Shown one piece after another: positions 1-5,290 of a stretch of 6,598 nt of DNA. Origin of the DNA: Gammaproteobacteria bacterium (GTDB taxonomy: Bacteria; Pseudomonadota; Gammaproteobacteria; SZUA-152); contig JAUWVK010000089.1 in assembly GCA_030617485.1 (NCBI GenBank), positions 1 to 6,598 on the forward strand, written 5' to 3'. The position numbers and the translations under genes are program-made. The first letter of the stretch is position 1. Each line of letters starts with the position of its first letter. The notes under the pieces were generated by a model, which saw only the letters and a list, made by a program, of their open reading frames with translations, ran no database searches and was not told the DNA's origin.

Positions 1-1
1 A

Positions 2-622
2 AAATATACCAAGGGTATGAAAGTGCGTCATGTGCGCATTGGTCGTGATGTAAAAATTCCGACGGCTATTACTTTCATGGCTTCCGATCGGGAGCATGTG
101 GAAGATGCTTACTCAGGTGATATTATAGGACTGCATAATCACGGCACCATTCAAATTGGTGATACTTTTACGCAAGGCGAAGAACTCAAGTTTATTGGTA
201 TTCCTCATTTTGCTCCGGAGTTGTTTCGGCGTGCTCGTTTGCGTGACCCGTTGCGTATGAAGGCATTACAAAAAGGGTTGCAGGAGTTGTGTGAAGAAGG
301 TGCTTCGCAATTATTTCGTCCTATGAATAATAATGATCTCATCGTTGGTGCGGTCGGAGTGTTGCAGTTTGATGTGGTGGCATACCGCTTGAAACATGAA
401 TATAACGTGGAGTGCACGTTCGAGAACGTCAATGTGGCAACGGCACGTTGGGTAGAGTGCAATGACGATAAAAAAATGGATGAATTCAAAAGAAAGGCCA
501 ATGATAATCTGGCGCTCGATGGTGACGGCAATCTCACCTATATTGCGCCAACAAGAATTAACCTCGATTTAATAGTAGAGCGCTGGCCTGAAGTTGAGTT
601 CCATGCAACGCGAGAGCATTAA
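2..622 (+). CDS. prfC: Peptide chain release factor 3 (RF3), C-terminal part, 5' truncated by window edge
   Basis: RF3 is a cytoplasmic translational GTPase that removes RF1/RF2 from the ribosome after peptide release. The reading frame is open from base 2 (K-Y-T-K-G-M-K) and ends at TAA 620-622, giving the last 206 residues; the E. coli protein has about 529, so the GTPase domain lies outside the window. Recognisable family stretches are [14 protein letters not shown] at the left edge, the motif [18 protein letters not shown] in the beta-barrel domain, and the C-terminal domain with [20 protein letters not shown] and [11 protein letters not shown]. The ATG at 17 is an internal methionine, not a start, because the homology continues upstream of it. 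It converges on the neighbouring minus-strand gene with a gap of only 27 nt. No truncation other than the window edge is seen. Assignment is from family knowledge and is very secure. Confidence 0.97.
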   Translation, partial: KYTKGMKVRHVRIGRDVKIPTAITFMASDREHVEDAYSGDIIGLHNHGTIQIGDTFTQGEELKFIGIPHFAPELFRRARLRDPLRMKALQKGLQELCEEGASQLFRPMNNNDLIVGAVGVLQFDVVAYRLKHEYNVECTFENVNVATARWVECNDDKKMDEFKRKANDNLALDGDGNLTYIAPTRINLDLIVERWPEVEFHATREH

Positions 623-628
623 TTTTTA

Positions 629-652
629 TTTAGATTAGAGTGGTTTAGATTA
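629..652. repeat. 9-bp direct repeat between convergent genes
   Basis: TTTAGATTA occurs at 629-637 and again at 644-652, a 15-bp period. The second copy includes the antisense of the stop codon of the minus-strand gene. The sequence is AT-rich and could be chance. No GC-rich stem followed by a T-run is seen here, so I do not call a terminator for either convergent gene. Confidence 0.4.
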
Positions 653-1165
653 TTTTGGGCTGCGGACCAGTCGCACTAAAGCAGAGTAGTCGCCTCTTTC
701 AGGAACAGTTTCACCAAGAATAAATTGAACTTGCCAGAAGCTACCGTCTTTATTGGCAAATCGGGTTGCGGTCCAGAATGCTGTCGCGGGTGTTTTTGGG
801 AAAACAGATAAATTAATTGCTGGCTGAGCACATTGCAGTTCAACCAGTTCGCTTAATTCCTTGAGTTCGGGGAGGCGCCATTTGTTTTTATTTGCCGGGC
901 TTTCCGTTGTTGTCGCAACCAGTGAAGCAATGCTCCACAGCAATGGTTGTGCTTCACCTTCACATGAACCTGATTCCCATGTTTGACCAAGGCTGCAACG
1001 CGACCACTCTAACCCTGTTTTTTTGTCAGTCACACTATCACCACCGTTAGTCTGGAAACGTTCGTTGGGCGAGGTAGCCTTGATTTTTGGGTTGCACACT
1101 TGTGCCAACAATGGGCTGGATATGAAGCAACCGAGAAGAATGGTCGTGAAGAAGAACAGTTTCAA
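650..1165 (-). CDS. Exported Lcl/DUF1566-domain protein (downstream paralogue), TTG start
   Basis: A 171-residue protein of the DUF1566 / Lcl C-terminal domain family (named after the Legionella collagen-like protein). Its biochemical role here is unknown. Residues 1-21 form a signal peptide (MK, then LFFFTTILLGCFISS, with a likely cut after PLLA). ILLGC at 9-13 resembles a weak lipobox, so a lipoprotein is possible but less likely. Family hallmarks in order are DKKTGLEW (47-54), KWRLPELKEL (95-104), AFWTAT (129-134) and LVRLVR (163-168). Mature cysteines are C24, C57, C68 and C112, which could form two disulfides. The start is TTG (1163-1165): no ATG or GTG exists in frame between it and the preceding gene's stop, the signal peptide begins there, and AAAGG lies 7 nt upstream. 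It follows the paralogous gene by 36 nt, so the two are probably co-transcribed. Family is confident; function is not. Confidence 0.85.
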   Translation of the reverse strand: MKLFFFTTILLGCFISSPLLAQVCNPKIKATSPNERFQTNGGDSVTDKKTGLEWSRCSLGQTWESGSCEGEAQPLLWSIASLVATTTESPANKNKWRLPELKELSELVELQCAQPAINLSVFPKTPATAFWTATRFANKDGSFWQVQFILGETVPERGDYSALVRLVRSPK

Positions 1166-1172
1166 TTGATAG

Positions 1173-1177
1173 CCTTT
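1173..1177 (-). promoter_or_regulatory. Ribosome binding site supporting the TTG start
   Basis: On the minus strand AAAGG lies 7 nt before the TTG at 1165-1163. This spacing supports TTG as the real start of the downstream Lcl-domain gene, since no ATG or GTG is available in frame. Confidence 0.55.
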
Positions 1178-1201
1178 GTTCCAGACATTGATTCGTACAA
1201 A

Positions 1202-1825
1202 TTAATTTGCGTGTATTTTTTCTCTGACCAACCGTACATGAACCTGATCGCTTTTGTAATAGATGTAATCAAAACCAAAAGCAAAGCCAATACCCCATGC
1301 TTCATTAGGGTTTATTGATCCAGAATCAGCGGACCAGAAAAACTGGGCTACGGCACCGGGGAAGGCTTCTGTATCCAGAGTTGGTCCCGGGTAGATTGTT
1401 GCGTAATTCACCAGGCTGCGTAATTCTTCGCGGGTGGGCAGTCGCCAGTCATGAGCATTGCACCAGCCTGTTTTATTGCTGATGTTAATAAAAGCATTGG
1501 TGTCGCAAGGCTGAGTGCGACATTCGGCTCCACCAGGCTGTCCGGCCAGGCCGCCGTTTTGCTCGGGGTTTGGATTAAACCAGCTGTACGTGTTGAGGCG
1601 GTGATGCAGGCCGGGCTTTCGGCTTTTAACTTCCCATATTAGTCCGGTTTGGCGATCCAGTACGCAGGGCCATTCGGTAGAACTATCCACATTAACATCT
1701 GTAGTGCGGGTAATGGGCTTGCCTTGCGGATCCAATGGTACGAAACGTTCAGAGGCGCTACTTATCGGAACCCAGAAAAAAATCGCGATAAACAGTAATA
1801 AATGAATAAAAATCTGCGAAAGCAT
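1202..1825 (-). CDS. Exported Lcl/DUF1566-domain protein (upstream paralogue)
   Basis: A 207-residue protein of the same DUF1566/Lcl family as its downstream neighbour; the exact function is unknown. Residues 1-24 are a signal peptide (hydrophobic IFIHLLLFIAIFFWVPI, cut probably after ISSA), so the mature protein should be periplasmic or exported. Family signatures in order are DRQTGLIW (57-64), DWRLPTREELRSLVNY (126-141), FFWSADS (162-168) and VRLVRE (197-202). Four mature cysteines (C54, C102, C107, C122) suggest disulfides. An insert of about 30 residues (roughly 85-115, rich in G, P, N and C) makes it longer than the paralogue. It starts at ATG 1825-1823. Only a poor Shine-Dalgarno sequence is visible, but no better in-frame start exists. 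It is divergent from gspC across a 300-nt regulatory gap and leads a two-gene unit. The fold is sure; a link to type II secretion is only an inference from position. Confidence 0.88.
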   Translation of the reverse strand: MLSQIFIHLLLFIAIFFWVPISSASERFVPLDPQGKPITRTTDVNVDSSTEWPCVLDRQTGLIWEVKSRKPGLHHRLNTYSWFNPNPEQNGGLAGQPGGAECRTQPCDTNAFINISNKTGWCNAHDWRLPTREELRSLVNYATIYPGPTLDTEAFPGAVAQFFWSADSGSINPNEAWGIGFAFGFDYIYYKSDQVHVRLVREKIHAN

Positions 1826-1931
1826 AGGGCATTGTAGTGTCTGATTTGGTTTATCCAGGTCCCGAAAATTCAGTGAAATCGACCTGTTTTTTGCGATCGG
1901 AGTAAATTATTGCTGTTTTTGCTCCTATTTG

Positions 1932-1955
1932 CTTGAAAACTACATTAAATTCAAG
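1932..1955. repeat. 6-bp inverted repeat CTTGAA/TTCAAG
   Basis: CTTGAA at 1932-1937 and TTCAAG at 1950-1955 are separated by 12 nt. The left arm overlaps the candidate -35 box at 1933-1938 and the right arm abuts the candidate -10 box at 1956, so a dimeric regulator binding here would cover a promoter. The arms are short and could be coincidental. Confidence 0.3.
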
Positions 1956-1961
1956 GATAAA
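1933..1961 (+). promoter_or_regulatory. Candidate sigma70-type promoter (distal) for the gsp operon
   Basis: TTGAAA (1933-1938, five of six consensus bases) is followed after 17 nt by GATAAA (1956-1961, four of six). The spacing is ideal. Transcription would start near 1968, giving a leader of about 158 nt before gspC. Seen by eye only. Confidence 0.35.
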
Positions 1962-2002
1962 GCTAAAAAACAGGAAGTAGTTTCTAAATAAATGGCACTA
2001 TG

Positions 2003-2034
2003 TTGCCGCCAATACTGCTAATACGGCGTATAAT
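2003..2034 (+). promoter_or_regulatory. Candidate sigma70-type promoter (proximal) for the gsp operon
   Basis: A perfect TATAAT lies at 2029-2034. The best -35-like element, TTGCCG at 2003-2008, is 20 nt upstream, longer than the usual 17, and there is no extended -10 TG. This would be a weak or activator-dependent promoter starting near 2041, with a leader of about 85 nt. Confidence 0.4.
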
Positions 2035-2060
2035 TCATTGCTTTTTATCGCTAGCGGCAA
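2003..2060. repeat. 7-bp inverted repeat flanking the TATAAT box
   Basis: TTGCCGC at 2003-2009 and GCGGCAA at 2054-2060 are exact reverse complements and lie on either side of the TATAAT at 2029-2034. An 8-bp palindrome, CGCTAGCG (2049-2056), overlaps the right arm. The arms could be operator half-sites; the 44-nt gap makes a transcript hairpin unlikely. Confidence 0.35.
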
Positions 2061-2114
2061 TAGTAGGGGCAGGGTTGGTGTGTAGCCGTGCGGATTAGCG
2101 TGTGGAAATGTATT

Positions 2115-2120
2115 AGGAAG
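2115..2120 (+). promoter_or_regulatory. Ribosome binding site of gspC
   Basis: AGGAAG lies 5 nt before ATG 2126, but only 2 nt before the in-frame GTG at 2123 and directly against the out-of-frame ATG at 2121, which is followed at once by TGA. Spacing therefore favours ATG 2126. Confidence 0.5.
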
Positions 2121-2125
2121 ATGTG

Positions 2126-3073
2126 ATGTATTCGGAGGTTAAGGGCGTTATGCCGAGCTGGGTTAATGATGTATTGCCACGTTTGGCAGCTTTGGGTCTG
2201 GATAAGCGCTTACCAATACTGGTGACTTTGCTGCTGACATTGATGTTAGCTCAATCGCTGGCGGTGTTGACCTGGGAACTGCTGCCTCAGGTGGAAAATG
2301 AAACATTATTGGTATCGTCTGCTCAACCTACGGCACGGGTTGGGACAACAGGGCAAAACCAGGTTCGGCAGATAAGCCAATGGCATCTTTTTGGTAAGGT
2401 TCAAAAAGATGCCCCTAAGGTGGTAGCTAAGGCCACAGATGCGCCGGATACGAGGCTAAATTTAAAACTGCGAGGGGTATTGGCATCCGATGATCCCGCA
2501 TTCGCTATGGCTATTATTGCTGATGGTAAAGGGAAGGAGGATGCCTATGCTCTGGAAGCAAAACTGCCTGGCAATGCAGTGCTTAAAGAAATTTATGCTG
2601 ACAGGGTGATTCTCGAATACCGTGGACGCCTGGAGGCTTTGAGGTTACCTATAGAGGCGATTGCTAGTGATGGCTCAAATCCGATAAAAATTAATCGGGG
2701 TAGTAGCCGCGGGCTTAAATCATCATCTGTTCGCTCTGTCAGAAATGCTGACACGTCTGCATTGCTGCGTCAGTATCGCGAAGCAATGATTAATAACCCG
2801 CAGAGCCTGATGAACCTGGTCTCTGCGTCACCAGTGGTTGATAAAGCTACCGGAAAATTGAAGGGATATAAGATCAGACCCGGTAAAGACAGAAAGCTGT
2901 TAAGAAAATTTGGGCTCAAGAATGGCGATGTGGTGACAGCAGTGAACGGTGTTTCACTGGATAACCCTATCAAGGCGTTAGAGATTATGCGTGATTTATC
3001 TACGGCTTCATCAGTGTCACTGGACGTGGAGCGGAGAGGTCAACTGCAATCTTTTTCTTTTCAGATTGATTGA
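2126..3073 (+). CDS. gspC: Type II secretion system protein GspC
   Basis: GspC is the inner-membrane 'clamp' protein that links the GspD secretin to the GspL/GspM platform and helps recruit substrate. From ATG 2126 the protein has 315 residues. It has a short cytoplasmic N-terminus, one transmembrane helix (about 30-52, LPILVTLLLTLMLAQSLAVL), and the WHLFG motif (86-90). The homology-region domain (about 111-175) includes LKLRGVLASDDPAFAMAII. A linker rich in S, R and N (about 180-205) leads to a C-terminal PDZ domain (about 231-315) with GLKNGDVVTAVNG. The usual length is about 270-310, so it is complete. Starts are ambiguous: GTG 2123 adds one residue, and ATG 2150 (307 aa) has GGAGG 11 nt upstream. 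It is the first gene of the gsp unit, 42 nt before gspD. The order C-D-E is the standard one. The identification is secure. Confidence 0.94.
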   Translation: MYSEVKGVMPSWVNDVLPRLAALGLDKRLPILVTLLLTLMLAQSLAVLTWELLPQVENETLLVSSAQPTARVGTTGQNQVRQISQWHLFGKVQKDAPKVVAKATDAPDTRLNLKLRGVLASDDPAFAMAIIADGKGKEDAYALEAKLPGNAVLKEIYADRVILEYRGRLEALRLPIEAIASDGSNPIKINRGSSRGLKSSSVRSVRNADTSALLRQYREAMINNPQSLMNLVSASPVVDKATGKLKGYKIRPGKDRKLLRKFGLKNGDVVTAVNGVSLDNPIKALEIMRDLSTASSVSLDVERRGQLQSFSFQID

Positions 3074-3115
3074 CGATATAAAATGAGATGTAGGACAGTG
3101 TAGATAATAAATTAT

Positions 3116-5260
3116 ATGAAAATTAACAAAATCAATTTTGTATATAAGCAAGGCACTCGGGGTAAGGGGCGCTGGCGTATTTTGCCTTCTATTTGGTTGC
3201 TAGGGTTGTCGGTATGCTTATTGTCTGCGATTAGTTCTCCAGTGTTTTCGGCAGAAACCACTACCCTGAATTTCAAGGGGGCTGATATACAGGCAGTGAT
3301 TAGCACCGTTGCTCAGGCGACTGGGAAGAACTTCATTATTGACCCTCGTGTTAAGGGTAAAGTCACTTTAATTTCAAATCGCCCTATGGGTAAGGGTGAA
3401 ATTTATAAAGTATTTTTATCAATACTTGAAGTTCACGGGTTCACTGCAATACCTAGCGGTGAAGCTATAAAAATTGTCCCCGATGCTGATGCCAAGCACA
3501 GCAGTTTACCTAATGCATCAAAGCGACGTCCTGGCCGAGGGGATGAGGCTGTCACCCGTGTTATTGAAATTGAACACGTGACTGCTGCCCAGCTTGTGCC
3601 CATTCTTCGTCCGTTAGTTCCACCTCAAGGGCACCTGGCGGCTTATCCACAAAGCAATGTACTTATTATTTCTGATCGGGCCGCAAATATTGCACGATTA
3701 ATCAACATTATTAAGCGTATTGATCAGCCCAGCAGCGGCGAAATTGAAATTGTAAGGCTTGAACATGCGGCGGCATCAGATTTGGTGCGGGTGCTCACCA
3801 GTTTGCAGCAACAGGCATCCAAAAAAGGCGGACAATCAAGCAAACCATTATTGGTTGCTGATGAGCGCACTAATAGTATTTTGATTGGCGGTGATCGCTC
3901 CAAACGCCTGCGATTAAGAGCCATTATTTCTCACCTGGATACACCGTCCGAAGTGACGGGAGACACCCATGTCATTTATTTGCGTTATGCAAAAGCAAAG
4001 GATTTGGTGCCCGTGCTTACCGGTGTGGGTGATGCTAAAAAGAAGGTGGGCGCGAAAGGTAAGGCGCCGGCAGCTGCCAGCAACCTGGCTTTTAATATTC
4101 AGGCCGATGAAAGTACTAATGCGTTGGTTATAACTGCTTCACCGAGTGTTTTCCGTTCGTTAAAGTCAGTCATTAGCCAGCTGGACATACGTCGGGCACA
4201 GGTGATGGTAGAGGCAATTATTGCCGAGGTCTCGTCGGACCGTGCTGCAGAATTGGGAGTGCAGTGGTTATTTGATGGTAGTGTTTCGGATAATCCGGTT
4301 GGTGCGATTAATTTTGGTGGCTCAGGTACCAGTATATCCAGTCTGGCAGCAGGTACTGCGGCGGGTGGCGGGGGTGTTGGCGCCGCGCTTGCATCCCTTG
4401 GGGCGGGCGCTACATTAGGCTTTGGCCAATTTACTAGCGACACCTTCAATTTTGCCGGCCTTGTTAGTGCATTGGAAGGAGATGGGTCGACCAACGTATT
4501 ATCAACTCCGAATCTGGTGACTCTGGATAATCAGGAAGCGGAAATTTTTGTTGGGCAGGAACTGTCTATTCCTACTGGTTCATTTTCCAGCACAGGCTCT
4601 TCAACCACGGCAGTCAATCCTTTTACCACCTTTGAACGCAAACAGGTCGGTATCCGCCTTAAAGTAAAACCGCAAATCAATGAAGGTGATGCCATACGTC
4701 TGGATATTGAACAAACCGTTGATGGTGTAAGTGCTGGTGCTGCCGGGGCAGGAGATATTGTTACCAGCGAGCGTTCTATCAAAACCACGGTGCTGGTGGA
4801 TGATGGTAAGTTGTTGGTGCTAGGTGGCTTGATTAAAGATGATTTGGTGGAAACGGAACAAAAAGTTCCATTGCTTGGAGATATCCCATTGCTTGGGATG
4901 TTATTCAAATATAAATCAGTGAAAAAAGTTAAAACCAATTTGATGGTTTTTTTGCGACCCACTATTTTGCGCACCAAAAATGATAATCTGAATCTCACGC
5001 GCAGCAAGTATAATTTTATTCGCTCCAAGCAGTTGCTTCTTGATGAGGAGGGGGTAAGCCTGTTGTCCGATGAGTCGCAACCAGTTTTGCCGTTACCCGC
5101 CGAGTTTCTGGAGTTGCCTGCGCCATTTGATGAAATTGCAATGTCTTCTAAACATCAAAAAAATGGACCGTCCTCTATATTACCCACCCCTGAAATTTTT
5201 TCTTCTACGGCTTCTGCTCCCACGCCAGTCTCTGCGGAAAGCGCAGAAGATGATTTTTAA
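3116..5260 (+). CDS. gspD: Type II secretion system secretin GspD
   Basis: GspD assembles the multimeric outer-membrane channel through which folded proteins leave the periplasm. The 714-residue product has a signal peptide with an unusually long basic n-region (1-21), a hydrophobic core (about 22-40) and a likely cut after VFSA (46). Then follow N0 (about 48-122, LNFKGADIQAVISTVAQATG), N1 (about 146-204), N2 (about 208-275), N3 (about 284-357) and the secretin domain (about 360-618). The last contains VMVEAIIAEVSSDRAAELGV, VLSTPNLVTLDNQEAEIFVG, ERKQVGIRLKVKPQIN and the signature VPLLGDIPLLGMLF (584-597). A short helical stretch, KYNFIRSKQLLL (631-642), resembles the pilotin-binding S-domain and precedes an S/P/T-rich tail (about 650-714). 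The region 399-437 is rich in Gly, Ala and Ser. The ATG start has no clear Shine-Dalgarno sequence, but no better start precedes the signal peptide. Length is slightly above the usual 650-700. The gene is intact and the call secure. Confidence 0.96.
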   Translation: MKINKINFVYKQGTRGKGRWRILPSIWLLGLSVCLLSAISSPVFSAETTTLNFKGADIQAVISTVAQATGKNFIIDPRVKGKVTLISNRPMGKGEIYKVFLSILEVHGFTAIPSGEAIKIVPDADAKHSSLPNASKRRPGRGDEAVTRVIEIEHVTAAQLVPILRPLVPPQGHLAAYPQSNVLIISDRAANIARLINIIKRIDQPSSGEIEIVRLEHAAASDLVRVLTSLQQQASKKGGQSSKPLLVADERTNSILIGGDRSKRLRLRAIISHLDTPSEVTGDTHVIYLRYAKAKDLVPVLTGVGDAKKKVGAKGKAPAAASNLAFNIQADESTNALVITASPSVFRSLKSVISQLDIRRAQVMVEAIIAEVSSDRAAELGVQWLFDGSVSDNPVGAINFGGSGTSISSLAAGTAAGGGGVGAALASLGAGATLGFGQFTSDTFNFAGLVSALEGDGSTNVLSTPNLVTLDNQEAEIFVGQELSIPTGSFSSTGSSTTAVNPFTTFERKQVGIRLKVKPQINEGDAIRLDIEQTVDGVSAGAAGAGDIVTSERSIKTTVLVDDGKLLVLGGLIKDDLVETEQKVPLLGDIPLLGMLFKYKSVKKVKTNLMVFLRPTILRTKNDNLNLTRSKYNFIRSKQLLLDEEGVSLLSDESQPVLPLPAEFLELPAPFDEIAMSSKHQKNGPSSILPTPEIFSSTASAPTPVSAESAEDDF

Positions 5261-5290
5261 TCCAGCTTTTATACGGGTTTAGTAGTCGGC

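Larger units (their letters stand above)
1883..1974. repeat. Three copies of a CTGTTTTT-type motif, outer pair an inverted repeat
   Basis: CCTGTTTTTT at 1883-1892 is the exact reverse complement of AAAAAACAGG at 1965-1974. A shorter direct copy, CTGTTTTT, lies at 1913-1920. The first two copies are followed by GC (1893-1894 and 1921-1922), and the inverted copy is preceded by GC one base further out (1962-1963). The copies bracket the candidate promoter at 1933-1961, which is the arrangement expected of operator sites, but T-runs in AT-rich DNA make chance a serious alternative. Confidence 0.4.
1826..2125. other. Divergent intergenic region between the Lcl-domain gene pair and gspC
   Basis: These 300 bases hold no credible gene: only very short frames such as ATG-TAT-TAG at 2108 are present. 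The left two thirds are AT-rich and carry A/T-run repeats and one promoter-like pair; the right third holds a perfect TATAAT and, from about 2062, a G-rich leader. Both flanking transcription units must be driven from here unless gspC is read from further away. I found no convincing promoter for the minus-strand genes; TTGAAT (1954-1949, minus strand) lacks a good -10 partner at normal distance. Confidence 0.7.

Noticed and set aside
205..537. Open frame of 110 codons on the minus strand within prfC.
   Set aside because: It overlaps well-conserved RF3 sequence completely and resembles no family.
623..649. Bidirectional terminator between the convergent prfC and Lcl-domain genes.
   Set aside because: There are T-rich stretches but no inverted repeat able to form a stable stem.
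650..1825. One Lcl-domain gene broken by a nonsense codon (pseudogene), since the two halves are in the same frame.
   Set aside because: Each half carries its own signal peptide and a complete set of family motifs, and the second has a plausible ribosome site. Two genes explain this better.
2062..2093. G-rich leader (GGGG, GGG, GG and GG runs) as a G-quadruplex or riboswitch.
   Set aside because: Runs are uneven and mostly two bases, so at best a weak two-layer structure is possible. No known riboswitch core is recognisable.
3053..3082. TATAAA at 3077-3082 as an internal promoter for gspD.
   Set aside because: No -35-like hexamer stands at a suitable distance; the upstream bases are only a T-rich run at the end of gspC.
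4099..4494. Open frame of 131 codons on the minus strand within gspD.
   Set aside because: It is the antisense of the Gly/Ala-rich segment, giving Pro/Ala runs, and has no independent support.
4531..5028. Open frame of 165 codons on the minus strand within gspD.
   Set aside because: It lies wholly under the conserved secretin domain, has a composition typical of antisense translation (many S, R and T), and shows no recognisable motif.
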